Notes: generated from the letters alone by a model not told the origin. A stretch of DNA of 64,000 bases from an uncultured Eubacteriales bacterium (GCA_910584745.1 CAJUDG010000010.1:62001-126000); one strand, 5' to 3'; shown: positions 7,176 to 16,225, numbered from the stretch's first letter. Made by a program: numbers and translations.

Positions 7176-7766
7176 ATGAGCTGTATTTTGGTATGCGGCG
7201 TGCCCGCGTCGGGGAAAAGCTATATGGCCCGGCAGCTTTCGGATATACTTGGGATCCCGATGTTCTCCAAGGATGATATAAAGGAGCGGCTGTTTGACAC
7301 GGTGGGCTTTCGCAGCCGGGAGGAGAAGGTCGCCCTGGGAGTGGGGGCCATGGAGATAATGTACTATGCTGCGGGTCAGGTGCTCTCCGGGGGCGGGTCG
7401 GTCATTCTGGAGAATAACTTTGAGACCGCGTCCATACCCGGAATAATGGGCCTGTTGGAGCGCTTTAGCTGCCGGACGGTGACGGTTGAGCTGACGGGGA
7501 AAGCCGAAGTGCTTTACAGGCGCTTTCTGGAAAGAGACTGCTCTCCTGAGAGGCATAGGGGGCATGTGGTGAACACCTGCTATCCGGAGCAGCCTGGGCA
7601 GGCTGAGAGTCGGCAGCCCATAAGCTTTGAGCAGTTTGTAGAGGGCTTCACAAGGCGGGGCATGGCGGGGTTTGATATCGGTGGACCGCGCATAGTCGTG
7701 GATGTGACGGATTTTGAGAAGGTGGACTGCGCTGCCGTGGCGGAGCGGGTCCGGGAGTTGATGTAA
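7176..7766 (+). CDS. P-loop kinase-like protein (AAA_33 type)
   Basis: A 196-residue protein with Walker A GVPASGKS at 8-15 and the AAA_33 pattern of small-molecule or zeta-toxin-like kinases: FSKDDIKERLFD after the P-loop, VILENNF as the Walker B-like strand, and a lid segment with RHRGH. It begins 9 bases after rapZ with GGAGGG as ribosome site, so it is co-transcribed. It occupies the slot where yvcK is usually found between rapZ and whiA but is not related to it. The substrate cannot be told from sequence. Confidence 0.7.
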   Translation: MSCILVCGVPASGKSYMARQLSDILGIPMFSKDDIKERLFDTVGFRSREEKVALGVGAMEIMYYAAGQVLSGGGSVILENNFETASIPGIMGLLERFSCRTVTVELTGKAEVLYRRFLERDCSPERHRGHVVNTCYPEQPGQAESRQPISFEQFVEGFTRRGMAGFDIGGPRIVVDVTDFEKVDCAAVAERVRELM

Positions 7767-7822
7767 AGCAAATAGCTTTACATAGTTCTTTGTACTGCGT
7801 GTTGGATGTTGAGAGGCTGTAA

Positions 7823-8758
7823 ATGTCATTTACTTCACAGATAAAATCAGAATTATGTAAAACTGAGTTGAAAAAGCCGTGTTGCCTGCGGGCGGAGTGC
7901 TATGGGGCGTGGCTGTTCTCAAAATGCTTTAGTGTGAAAGAGAGTAGCTTTACCACTGAGAGCGCCCCGGCGGCCCGCAGGATGCTGGAGCTGGCCGCCG
8001 CGGGAGCGGGGGTCTCAGCACAGCTTACTTATGCGGTGAGCCGCAGGAAACAGCCCGCCTATCGCGTCAGCCTGCCTGAGGAGCAGGAGCGGCTGCGGCT
8101 GCTAAACGAGTTCGGGCACAGCGGTATGGAGCCCAGCCTTCGCATCAACCGCGGGGTGCTTGAGAACAGCTGCTGTCAGGCGGCGTTCCTGCGGGGAGCC
8201 TTTCTGGTCTGCGGCAACGCCACTGACCCCAATAAGGGCTATCATCTGGAGTTCGCCGCGCCATATAAGAACCTGGCCGGCGACCTGTACGCCCTGCTGG
8301 GCGAGACGGAGGCTTTCCGCTTGAGCACCGGCATGGTGCGCCGCCCGGGAGGGTACGGCGTATACCTGAAGGACAGCGGGCAGATAGAGAATCTGCTGAC
8401 CTATCTTGGGGCCACGGGGGCGTCCATGGAGCTAATGCAGGTGAGGATGTACAAGGAAGTTAAAAATAATATCAACCGTAAGACCAATTTTGAGACCGCC
8501 AATATGGACAAGACCTATTCGGCCTCTGCAAGGCAGATCGCGGCCATTGCGGCGATAAGCGATTCTCAGGGGCTGGGCTCTCTGCCGGAGAGCCTGCAGG
8601 AGCTGGCGGCACTGCGGCTCAGTGACCCGGAGCTGACTCTGCGGCAGCTGGGAGAACGGCTGGGCATAAGCCGCAGCGGAGTGAATCATCGGCTGCAAAA
8701 GCTTATTGAAATCGGGGAAAAGATAATTGAGGAAAAAGGTATCGACGGTGTTATGTGA
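7823..8758 (+). CDS. whiA: Sporulation/cell-division regulator WhiA
   Basis: A 311-residue WhiA. The N-terminal part is the degenerate LAGLIDADG-like fold (KPCCLRAECYGAWLFS; AAFLRGAFLVCGNATDPNKGYHLEF) and the C-terminal part is the HTH (LRLSDPELTLRQLGERLGIS, then RSGVNHRLQKL). WhiA binds DNA and influences division and chromosome segregation in Firmicutes and sporulation septation in actinomycetes. The ATG at 7823 follows GAGAGGC. It closes the hprK-murB-rapZ cluster. Confidence 0.95.
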   Translation: MSFTSQIKSELCKTELKKPCCLRAECYGAWLFSKCFSVKESSFTTESAPAARRMLELAAAGAGVSAQLTYAVSRRKQPAYRVSLPEEQERLRLLNEFGHSGMEPSLRINRGVLENSCCQAAFLRGAFLVCGNATDPNKGYHLEFAAPYKNLAGDLYALLGETEAFRLSTGMVRRPGGYGVYLKDSGQIENLLTYLGATGASMELMQVRMYKEVKNNINRKTNFETANMDKTYSASARQIAAIAAISDSQGLGSLPESLQELAALRLSDPELTLRQLGERLGISRSGVNHRLQKLIEIGEKIIEEKGIDGVM

Positions 8759-8803
8759 TTTTATATAGAGTTATGTTAACAAAGCTGAGGGGAGTGGTAT
8801 ACA

Positions 8804-11800
8804 GTGGCGTTTGCGCATCTGCACGTGCATACGGAGTACAGCCTTCTGGATGGGGCCTGCCGCATCGAACGTCTTCTGGACAGGGTGCAGGAACTTGGGC
8901 AGGACATGGTAGCCATTACAGACCACGGTAATATGTACGGTGTCATCGACTTCTATAAGGCCGCGAAGAAGCGGGGGATAAAGCCCATAATCGGCTGCGA
9001 GGTCTATGTGGCAAAGCGCACGCGCTTTGATAAGGTCAGCGAATTCGACCGGGAGAACCGCCACCTGGTGCTGCTGTGCGAAAATCAGACAGGCTACCGA
9101 AACCTTATTGCTATGGTCTCGAAGGGCTGGATCGAGGGCTTCTATAATAGGCCGCGCATTGATTTCGAACTGATGAAGCAGCACCACGAGGGTATTATCG
9201 CCCTGTCCGCTTGCGTTTCTGGGGAGATACCCCGGGCGATACTTCGCGGGGATTATGAGGACGCCAAGGATGCGGCGCTCCGCTATAGGGATATTTTTGG
9301 CCCGGATAACTTCTATCTTGAGCTGCAAGACCACGGCCTTAATGATGAACATTATGTAAATCCAAGTATTATTCGCATATCTGAGGAGACCGGCATTCCT
9401 CTGGTAGTCACCAACGACTGCCACTATATTGCTCCGGAGGACCAGGAGATGCACCGGGTGCTTATGTGCATACAGACCGGCCGCACTATTGAGGACGAGG
9501 GCGGGCTGGATTTTGGCTCGGGGGAGCTGTATGTGAAGAACGAGGAGGAGATGCGGTCCCTTTTCCCGGAGCACCCGGAGGCGGCGGACAATACGGTAAG
9601 AATAGCAGAGCGATGCAATGTGGAGTTCGAGTTTGGCAAGACTAAGCTGCCGAAGTTTGACACGCCCGACAGCACACCGAACCAGGAATTTTTCGAGCGC
9701 ATATGCCGTGAGGGACTGCGCCAGCGCTATGGGGACGACCCATCTCAGGAGCTAATCGACCGGCTGGAATATGAAATGGAGACCATAACCAAGATGGGTT
9801 ATGTCAACTATTACCTGATAGTATGGGACTTTATCCGGCACGCCAAGAGCATTGGCATCCCCGTGGGGCCGGGGCGCGGCTCGGGGGCGGCCAGCATTGC
9901 CGCCTATAGCATTGGCATCACCAATATCGACCCCATACGCTATAACCTCATCTTCGAGCGCTTTCTGAACCCGGAACGGGTGAGTATGCCCGACTTTGAC
10001 ATCGATTTCAGCGACGAGCGCCGGGACGAGATAATCGATTATGTGCTGGAGAAGTACGGCGCGGACCATGTGGCGCAGATAGTTACCTTCGGTACCATGG
10101 CTGCCCGGGCGGCTATTCGGGACGTGGGGAGAGCTATGGCTATCCCCTTCAATAAGGTGGACCAGGTGGCAAAGCTTGTACCCATGGACTTGGGCATGAC
10201 CCTGGAAAAGGCGCTGAAATCTTCAAAGGACTTCAGGGAGAAGTGCGACTCGGACGCCCAGGTCAAGGCCCTTGTGAGCATGGCCATGAAGGTGGAGGGT
10301 ATGCCCCGCCACGCATCCACCCACGCGGCGGGGGTGCTTATCACTGACAGGCCGGTCATGGAGTACGTGCCGCTGGCAAAGAACGACGACGTGATAGTTA
10401 CCCAGTTCACCATGACTACGGTTGAGGAGCTTGGCCTGCTGAAAATGGACTTTCTGGGCCTTAGGAACCTGTCTGTGATTGACAATGCGGAGAAGCTTAT
10501 CAGGACCTATCAGCCGGATTTCTCCATGGACAGGGTGCCGCCGGACGATAAGGAGACCTTTGATATGCTGGCAGAGGGCCATACGGTGGGGGTGTTCCAG
10601 TTTGAATCCGCCGGCATGACCCGGCTGCTGGTGCAGTCAGAGGCGCAGGGCATAGAGGACCTGATAGCCATAATCTCCCTGTACCGGCCGGGGCCCATGC
10701 AGTTCATACCCATGTATCTTGAGAACCACAAGGATGCGGCACATGTCAAGTACCAGCACCCACTTTTAAAGCCCATACTGGATGTGACCTTCGGCTGCAT
10801 CATCTATCAGGAGCAGGTGATGCAGATATTCCGGGACCTTGCCGGGTATTCCCTGGGTAGGGCGGATATCGTGCGCCGGGCCATGTCAAAGAAAAAGCAC
10901 GACGTGCTTGAGAGGGAGCGCCAAATATTTATTCATGGCCAGCAGCGGGAGGACGGCACCTGGGAGGTGGACGGCTGCCTTAACCGGGGGGTAGATCAGG
11001 CCACTGCGGAGACGCTGTTCAAGGAGATACAGGACTTCGCCTCCTATGCCTTCAATAAGGCCCACGCGGCAGCCTACGCTCTGGTGGCGTACCAGACGGC
11101 GTACCTCAAGTGCCATTACCCCAGAGAGTATATGGCGGCGCTGCTGTCCAGCGTCCTGGGCAGTACCGGCAAGGTGGCCGAGTACATGGAGGAGTGCAGA
11201 CGCCTCGACCTTTCGGTACTGCCGCCTCACGTGAACTACAGCGGGGCGGGCTTTGCCGTAGACGGACAGAGCCTGCGCTTCGGACTGGCGGCGGTGAAGA
11301 ACCTGGGCCGTCCCGCTATAGCCCGCATGGTCCGGGAGCGGGAGGGCGGAGGGCCTTTTGGCTCCTTCCAGGATTTTTGCAGGCGCATGAACGGCAAGGA
11401 TATGAACCGAAGGGCCATTGAGAGCTTGGTAAAATGCGGGGCGCTGGATGGTCTCGGGAATAACCGCCGGGAGATGCTCATGGGCCTTGAGGGTGTATTG
11501 AACCAGCTTGACAGCGCCAAGCGCCGCAATATCGAGGGGCAGATGGGCTTTTTCGACTCGCCGGAGCTGGCCGGGCAGCCGAAGGATGAGCCGCTGGAGA
11601 AGATGGAGGATTTCTCCCAGCTGGATAAGCTTGCCCATGAGAAGGAGGTCACTGGCATGTACCTGAGCGGCCACCCTATGTCCGCCTACTCAGAGCTGTA
11701 CTCGGGGGGCCGCTATGCCAGAAGCAGCGACATACTTCAGAGCGCCCAGGGCGAAGGGACCTATGCCGATGGCCAGCGGGTGTCAATGCTGGCGATAGTG

Positions 11801-12289
11801 ACCTCAGTGCGGCGCAAGGACACCCGGTCCGGCTCCACAATGGCCTTTGTGACCCTTGAGGACATGTCGGGGGCGGTGAACGGATTGGTGTTTCCCAGCA
11901 CCCTTGACCAGTACGGCAATTTGCTGTACGAGGGTGCGGTGGTGGAGGCCCAGGGACGGCTGAGTTTCCAGGAGGATAAGGAGCCTGAGCTCTTATGCGA
12001 CAGGGTTTCCCCGCCGCCGGAGCCCGGGGACAAGCCAAGGAAGAAATCCTCCGGACGGCCGGGGCTGTACCTGCGGGTGGACTCCCAGGAGGACCCGCGC
12101 TTTAAGAAGGCCATGCAGTATGTAGAGATATTTGACGGCGGGCATAACGATATCTATATCCTGTTTAAGGACACGGGCAAGCTGGTGCGGGCGCCGGCCA
12201 AGTACCGGGTGGAGATGAGCCGCCAGCTTCTGGGGGCCCTAGAGCGGCTGCTGGGCAGTGAGAATACCCAATATGTGCGGGCAGTATAG
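8804..12289 (+). CDS. dnaE: DNA polymerase III alpha subunit DnaE
   Basis: A 1161-residue C-family replicative polymerase. N-terminal PHP domain (FAHLHVHTEYSLLDGACR; TDHGNMYGV), then palm with the catalytic aspartates in MPDFDIDFSDERR (about residues 394-406), the fingers and helix-hairpin-helix region, and a C-terminal OB fold (VSMLAIVTSVRRKDTRSG). There is no internal exonuclease, so this is the DnaE type, not PolC. The start is GTG at 8804 with GGGGAGTGG upstream. In low-GC Gram-positives DnaE works alongside PolC, which would be encoded elsewhere. Confidence 0.96.
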   Translation: MAFAHLHVHTEYSLLDGACRIERLLDRVQELGQDMVAITDHGNMYGVIDFYKAAKKRGIKPIIGCEVYVAKRTRFDKVSEFDRENRHLVLLCENQTGYRNLIAMVSKGWIEGFYNRPRIDFELMKQHHEGIIALSACVSGEIPRAILRGDYEDAKDAALRYRDIFGPDNFYLELQDHGLNDEHYVNPSIIRISEETGIPLVVTNDCHYIAPEDQEMHRVLMCIQTGRTIEDEGGLDFGSGELYVKNEEEMRSLFPEHPEAADNTVRIAERCNVEFEFGKTKLPKFDTPDSTPNQEFFERICREGLRQRYGDDPSQELIDRLEYEMETITKMGYVNYYLIVWDFIRHAKSIGIPVGPGRGSGAASIAAYSIGITNIDPIRYNLIFERFLNPERVSMPDFDIDFSDERRDEIIDYVLEKYGADHVAQIVTFGTMAARAAIRDVGRAMAIPFNKVDQVAKLVPMDLGMTLEKALKSSKDFREKCDSDAQVKALVSMAMKVEGMPRHASTHAAGVLITDRPVMEYVPLAKNDDVIVTQFTMTTVEELGLLKMDFLGLRNLSVIDNAEKLIRTYQPDFSMDRVPPDDKETFDMLAEGHTVGVFQFESAGMTRLLVQSEAQGIEDLIAIISLYRPGPMQFIPMYLENHKDAAHVKYQHPLLKPILDVTFGCIIYQEQVMQIFRDLAGYSLGRADIVRRAMSKKKHDVLERERQIFIHGQQREDGTWEVDGCLNRGVDQATAETLFKEIQDFASYAFNKAHAAAYALVAYQTAYLKCHYPREYMAALLSSVLGSTGKVAEYMEECRRLDLSVLPPHVNYSGAGFAVDGQSLRFGLAAVKNLGRPAIARMVREREGGGPFGSFQDFCRRMNGKDMNRRAIESLVKCGALDGLGNNRREMLMGLEGVLNQLDSAKRRNIEGQMGFFDSPELAGQPKDEPLEKMEDFSQLDKLAHEKEVTGMYLSGHPMSAYSELYSGGRYARSSDILQSAQGEGTYADGQRVSMLAIVTSVRRKDTRSGSTMAFVTLEDMSGAVNGLVFPSTLDQYGNLLYEGAVVEAQGRLSFQEDKEPELLCDRVSPPPEPGDKPRKKSSGRPGLYLRVDSQEDPRFKKAMQYVEIFDGGHNDIYILFKDTGKLVRAPAKYRVEMSRQLLGALERLLGSENTQYVRAV

Positions 12290-12351
12290 CCGGAATTCAA
12301 AAATATATTGCTAAAATCACAATATGGGCCGGTAAAATCTCAACCAACCCC

Positions 12352-12379
12352 TTGATAATTTCAATGAATTTGGTATAAT
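12352..12379 (+). promoter_or_regulatory. Promoter of pfkA
   Basis: TTGATA (12352-12357), 16-base spacer, TATAAT (12374-12379), 60 bases before the pfkA start codon. Confidence 0.7.
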
Positions 12380-12438
12380 GTAAGGGTAAAAATGTAAATG
12401 ACCGGGCGGCGCCCGGGTAAACTTTGGAGGGAACAGAT

Positions 12439-13407
12439 ATGGGAGCAAAAACGATAGCAGTATTGACCAGCGGCGGCGACGCTCCGGGCATGAACGCAGC
12501 CGTCCGGGCGGTGGTGCGCAGCGCCATCTCTTTTGGTATGAACGTCTACGGCGTTATGCGCGGCTATAACGGCCTGTTGAACGGCGACGTGAAGGAGATG
12601 AACATGCGCAGCGTCTCCGACATCATGCAGCATGGTGGCACGGCCCTGTTCACCGCCCGCAGCCCTGAGTTCAACACCCCCGAGGGCGTAAAGAAGGCGG
12701 CGGATTTCTGCCGTGAAAAGGGCATTGAGGGCGTGGTGGTCATCGGCGGCGACGGCTCCTTCAGGGGGGCCAGGGACCTGTGCGGGGCCGGCATCTCCTG
12801 CATAGGCGTGCCCGGCACCATCGACAACGATATCGCCTGCACGGACTATACCATCGGCTATGACACGGCGCTGAATACTGCCATGGAGATGATCGACCGC
12901 ATCCGCGACACCACAGAGTCCCACGACAGGTGCAGCGTGGTGGAGGTCATGGGCCGCCGCTGCGGTGACATCGCCCTGAACACCGGCATCGCCGTGGGCG
13001 CTATGGCTACCCTGGTGCCCGAGGTGCCTTATGACTTCGAGCGGGATATTGTTGAGCGCATGAAGGCCGCCCAGCGGACCGGCAAGCGCCATTACATCAT
13101 CGTTGTGGCCGAGGGAGTGGGCCACACCCAGGAGCTCACCGAGCGCATCCAGGCCGCCACCGGCATAGAGAGCCGGGCCACGGTCCTTGGCCACGTACAG
13201 CGCGGCGGCTCCCCGACCCTTCGCGACCGTGTGGTCGCCAGCCGCATGGGCTATCATGCCGTGGAGCTGCTGTATAACGGCGCGTCCAACAGGGTAGTGG
13301 CCATGAAGGGCGAGCAGATCGTGGACTTTGACATAACCGAGGCCTTGAATATGCCCAGGATCTTTGACGAGAACCTGTATAGGGTGTCCGCGAGGCTGTC
13401 TATTTAA
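12439..13407 (+). CDS. pfkA: ATP-dependent 6-phosphofructokinase
   Basis: A 322-residue PfkA, which phosphorylates fructose 6-phosphate to the 1,6-bisphosphate in glycolysis. Motifs: TSGGDAPGMN (ATP site), GGDGS, GVPGTIDNDI with the catalytic Asp, MGRRCGDIA, and VLGHVQRGGSPT. The Gly of GGDGS, rather than the Asp of PPi-type enzymes, points to ATP use. The start ATG at 12439 has GGAGG 8 bases upstream. It has its own promoter downstream of dnaE. Confidence 0.96.
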   Translation: MGAKTIAVLTSGGDAPGMNAAVRAVVRSAISFGMNVYGVMRGYNGLLNGDVKEMNMRSVSDIMQHGGTALFTARSPEFNTPEGVKKAADFCREKGIEGVVVIGGDGSFRGARDLCGAGISCIGVPGTIDNDIACTDYTIGYDTALNTAMEMIDRIRDTTESHDRCSVVEVMGRRCGDIALNTGIAVGAMATLVPEVPYDFERDIVERMKAAQRTGKRHYIIVVAEGVGHTQELTERIQAATGIESRATVLGHVQRGGSPTLRDRVVASRMGYHAVELLYNGASNRVVAMKGEQIVDFDITEALNMPRIFDENLYRVSARLSI

Positions 13408-13419
13408 GAATAAGTATTG

Positions 13420-13947
13420 ATGAAGCCTTTTAACGAGCTGGTTCTTGAGAACTATTCCCACCCGGACTGTGCGTCCCTTCTGAACATCATGCGCCTGCCA
13501 AGGGAGGAAGCGTTCCGCCTAGCGGAGGAGCTTGCCAGAGAGCACCCGGATGACACTGCTTTCGGCCGGTTTGCGGATTTTGAGAACTATTACGATCTTC
13601 GCCAAAGGCAGGATGCGTATCTTCACGCCCGGTTCATGCAGATGGGAGGCAGGCCGGAGGAGGAACATCCGCTGTCATTCGTCCTGGAGGGCAGCGATTA
13701 CCTGTGCGGCTGGTTCGGCGGCGGGGTGAAGACTATTCTGCCGTTATGTGATGTTGAAGCGTGCCACATCAGTTTCACGATAGGCGACAGCGGCGCGCTG
13801 TTTCAAAGGCATGGGGAGCTTGAAGTGCTCACAGTGGAGGGCTTTCGGCGGCTCTATGAGGAGCACGATGGGTATCAAGTCCTTTTGGAGCAGGCCGGAT
13901 GTCACTATGTTGAGGCCCAGCTTTGGAGCGACAGATATGTAAGATAA
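13420..13947 (+). CDS. Hypothetical protein, 175 residues
   Basis: I do not recognise this protein. It is soluble, acidic and Glu/Leu-rich, with no signal peptide or membrane helix, and it contains a Gly-rich turn GWFGGGVKT near residue 100. It follows pfkA by 12 bases, so it may be in the same transcript. A TTG immediately before the ATG is also in frame. A strong hairpin terminator begins at its stop codon. Confidence 0.6.
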   Translation: MKPFNELVLENYSHPDCASLLNIMRLPREEAFRLAEELAREHPDDTAFGRFADFENYYDLRQRQDAYLHARFMQMGGRPEEEHPLSFVLEGSDYLCGWFGGGVKTILPLCDVEACHISFTIGDSGALFQRHGELEVLTVEGFRRLYEEHDGYQVLLEQAGCHYVEAQLWSDRYVR

Positions 13948-13985
13948 AAAGAGGGGGCAGCCCATACGGCTTGCCCTCTCTTTTT
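13946..13985. terminator. Bidirectional terminator between 13947 and 13984 genes
   Basis: AAAAAGAGGGGGCA pairs with TGCCCTCTCTTTTT with a single mismatch, around an apical GCCCATACGGC region. T-runs on both strands let it serve the converging genes on either side. Confidence 0.75.
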
Positions 13986-14361
13986 ACGCCCTGCTCTCCC
14001 TCAGCAGCCCGCACAGCGCCATGGCTGGCAGGGTCAGGCCGAACCACAGCACCGAATATGGCAGGCAGACCTGACCCATAATGTTCATGGGCATGTCGGA
14101 GTAGTCCCATACCCCAAGGCCCATCACCTGATTTACAATAATACCGGCCGCAAGCTCCACCCCGGTTATCAGACCGGATCCCGCAAGGCACCGGGTGAAA
14201 AGGCTTCTGCCCTCTAACAGGCCGCAGCAGATATGGTCGATAAGGCACAGGCATACCCCGCCTGCAAGGGCCATGGAATAGTGGGTATGGCCCCGCCAGG
14301 CCATCTCCAGGGTAGGATAGGCACAGCTGCCGGTCAAAAATAGAATACTGTCTTTTCTCAT
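13984..14361 (-). CDS. Putative ABC-transporter type IV membrane protein (CmpB-like)
   Basis: A 125-residue membrane protein with about four hydrophobic segments. It carries the family hallmarks WRGHTHYSMALAGG and LGVWDYSDMPMNIMGQ, recognised from PF06541. Members are short integral membrane proteins of unknown substrate; a partner subunit is not seen here. It is monocistronic between the pfkA and galE units. Confidence 0.75.
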   Translation of the reverse strand: MRKDSILFLTGSCAYPTLEMAWRGHTHYSMALAGGVCLCLIDHICCGLLEGRSLFTRCLAGSGLITGVELAAGIIVNQVMGLGVWDYSDMPMNIMGQVCLPYSVLWFGLTLPAMALCGLLRESRA

Positions 14362-14479
14362 ATCAGCAACACTCCCTTACGCATTTATCGCTTAAACGCC
14401 GCTGCAGTTATTATCCCCGGGGAAAAGAGAACTATTTTGCGCTTTTCAAGTAATATATTGACGATTTACTGAAATATCC

Positions 14480-14508
14480 TTGCTATTTTCCCATTCTATG
14501 CCTATAAT
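14480..14508 (+). promoter_or_regulatory. Promoter of galE
   Basis: TTGCTA (14480-14485), 17-base spacer, TATAAT (14503-14508). The transcript would begin near 14515 and carry the inverted repeat at 14524-14549 in its first bases. Confidence 0.65.
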
Positions 14509-14523
14509 ATTTGCAGAAGCGGG

Positions 14524-14549
14524 ATAGTTCACGCGCCAGCATGAACTAT
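14524..14549 (+). promoter_or_regulatory. Inverted repeat at the galE transcription start
   Basis: ATAGTTCA, 10 bases, TGAACTAT: perfect 8-base arms. It lies immediately after the predicted transcription start, so it could be an operator for a dimeric repressor or a 5' hairpin stabilising the mRNA. Confidence 0.45.
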
Positions 14550-14585
14550 TAGGACCGCAAAATCAACCGAAAGGCGGGAAGTAAG

Positions 14586-15608
14586 ATGAAGATTTTGGTA
14601 ACAGGCGGCGCGGGGTATATCGGCAGCCACACCGTGGTGACCCTTCTGGAGCAGGGGCATCAGGTGGCGATAGTTGATAACCTGTGCAACAGCAAAAAGG
14701 CCGCGGTGGAGCGGGTAAAGCAGATAACCGGCAAGGAGGCGGCCTTCTACGAGATCGACGTGCGGGACGAGGGAAAGCTGCGGGAAGTTTTCGTGAAGGA
14801 ACAGCCGGAAGCTGTCATACACTTCGCCGGGCTAAAGGCCGTGGGCGAGTCTGTGCGGGAACCGCTGATGTACTATGAGAACAACCTGAACTCCACACTG
14901 GTGCTCCTGAAGGTCATGGAGGAGCAGGGCGTGAAGAACATTATCTTCTCCTCCTCGGCCACAGTCTACGGCGAGCCCGCCACGGTGCCCATCAAGGAGG
15001 ACTTCCCCCTGCCCACCAGCGCCAACTGCCCCTATGGCAATACGAAGCTGATGATAGAGCACATTCTGGAGGACTACGCCGTGGCACATAAGGACTTCAG
15101 CCCGGTGCTCCTTCGGTACTTCAACCCAGTGGGCGCCCATGAGAGCGGCCTTCTGGGCGAGGACCCCAACGGCATACCCAACAACCTGGCGCCCTATATC
15201 GCCCAGACCGTTGTGGGCAAGCTTGAGAAGCTCCACGTCTTCGGCGACGACTATCCCACCCCCGACGGCACCGGCGTCAGGGACTATATCCATGTAGTTG
15301 ACTTGGCCGAGGGCCACGCCGCCGCATTGAAGCTCTTTGAAAATGGGCCCTGCGGGGTGAAGATCTACAACCTGGGCACAGGACACGGGGTATCCGTTCT
15401 TGAGATGGTGGCCGCATTCTCAAAGGCCGCCGGTAAGCAGGTGCCCTATGTGATAGACGCGCGCCGCCCCGGTGATATCCCCACCTGCTATGCGGACTGC
15501 TCTCTCGCGGAGAAGGAGCTGGGCTGGAAGGCCAAGAAGACCGTAGACGACATGTGCGCGGACACCCTGCGCTGGCAGAAGATGAACCCCAATGGCTTTG
15601 AGGATTGA
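14586..15608 (+). CDS. galE: UDP-glucose 4-epimerase
   Basis: A 340-residue SDR enzyme interconverting UDP-glucose and UDP-galactose. It has the NAD motif GGAGYIGSHT (7-16), catalytic Ser in SSSATVYGEP and YGNTK (YxxxK, about 150-154), and the usual HFAGLKAVGES, RYFNPVGAH and RDYIHVVDLA blocks. It supplies UDP-Gal for envelope glycans. Its 3' end overlaps maf by 17 bases. AAAGGCGGG precedes the ATG. Confidence 0.95.
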   Translation: MKILVTGGAGYIGSHTVVTLLEQGHQVAIVDNLCNSKKAAVERVKQITGKEAAFYEIDVRDEGKLREVFVKEQPEAVIHFAGLKAVGESVREPLMYYENNLNSTLVLLKVMEEQGVKNIIFSSSATVYGEPATVPIKEDFPLPTSANCPYGNTKLMIEHILEDYAVAHKDFSPVLLRYFNPVGAHESGLLGEDPNGIPNNLAPYIAQTVVGKLEKLHVFGDDYPTPDGTGVRDYIHVVDLAEGHAAALKLFENGPCGVKIYNLGTGHGVSVLEMVAAFSKAAGKQVPYVIDARRPGDIPTCYADCSLAEKELGWKAKKTVDDMCADTLRWQKMNPNGFED

Positions 15609-16164
15609 CGAGAAGCTGGTGCTGGCATCCCAGTCCCCCAGCCGCAGGATGCTTCTGGAGCAGGCGGGAGTGGACATAGAGGTCATCGTCTCCGGCGCGG
15701 ACGAGACGGTCCCGGAGGAGTACACCCCCGCCGAGACGGTGGAATGTCTTGCGGAGCGCAAGGCCGCGGCGGTGGAAAAGCTCTGCCCACAGAGGGCCAT
15801 AATCGCCGCCGACTCCGTGGTGAGCATCGACGGCATGATAATCGGCAAGCCAGAGGACGATGTGGCGGCAAAGGCGACGCTGAGAAGGCTGTCCGGGCGC
15901 ACACATAAGCTGTATACCGGCGTATGCCTTAGCGTGCGCGGAAAGCGTCAGGTGTTCCACCAGGTGACGGACGTGACCTTCTATGAGCTTACAGACGATG
16001 AAATAGCCGAGTACGTCTCTATGGGCGAGTCCACCGGCAGGGCCGGAGGCTACGGCATAGAGGGTATAGGGGTCATGCTGGTAAAGGAGATCGCCGGGGA
16101 CTATCCCAATATCGTGGGGCTCCCGGTGGCCGAGACCCTTCGCCGTATCCGCGATATGCTCTGA
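15592..16164 (+). CDS. maf: Maf-family nucleotide pyrophosphatase
   Basis: A 190-residue Maf/YhdE protein that hydrolyses dTTP, UTP or modified nucleotides and is linked to arrest of septation. Key residues: LASQSPSRRMLLEQ (9-22), SGADETVPE, AADSVVSIDG, IGKPEDD and GYGIEGIG. The second motif reads ADSVV rather than ADTVV. The start overlaps the galE end, and no strong ribosome site is visible there, so translation is probably coupled. Confidence 0.92.
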   Translation: MALRIDEKLVLASQSPSRRMLLEQAGVDIEVIVSGADETVPEEYTPAETVECLAERKAAAVEKLCPQRAIIAADSVVSIDGMIIGKPEDDVAAKATLRRLSGRTHKLYTGVCLSVRGKRQVFHQVTDVTFYELTDDEIAEYVSMGESTGRAGGYGIEGIGVMLVKEIAGDYPNIVGLPVAETLRRIRDML

Positions 16165-16175
16165 GAAAGGTGTAT

Positions 16176-16208
16176 ATGAACCAAAATATCACCCCCTGCG
16201 TAAGATAG
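16176..16208 (+). CDS. Ten-codon leader ORF upstream of yunB
   Basis: ATG at 16176 with GAAAGGTG upstream encodes MNQNITPCVR and stops with TAG at 16206-16208. The stop falls at the first base of the right arm of the hairpin at 16185-16222, so a ribosome here would melt the stem that covers the yunB ribosome site. It is too short to prove; the layout resembles a translational coupling leader. Confidence 0.35.
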   Translation: MNQNITPCVR

Positions 16209-16222
16209 CAGGGGGTGATATT
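16185..16222 (+). promoter_or_regulatory. Perfect 15-bp hairpin sequestering the yunB ribosome site
   Basis: The left arm (16185-16199) and right arm (16208-16222) pair perfectly around an 8-base loop. The right arm contains AGGGGGTG, the only ribosome-binding sequence for yunB, whose ATG starts 4 bases after the stem. No T-run follows, so this is more likely translational control than a terminator. Confidence 0.6.
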
Positions 16223-16225
16223 GGT

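Noticed and set aside
12361..13461. 366-codon open frame on the minus strand over pfkA
   Set aside because: It is antisense to a complete, motif-intact pfkA, rich in His/Ala/Gly as expected of the complementary frame of GC-rich genes, and has no ribosome site.
16185..16222. Rho-independent terminator after maf
   Set aside because: The stem is strong but is not followed by a T-run on either strand, and the right arm contains the yunB ribosome site.
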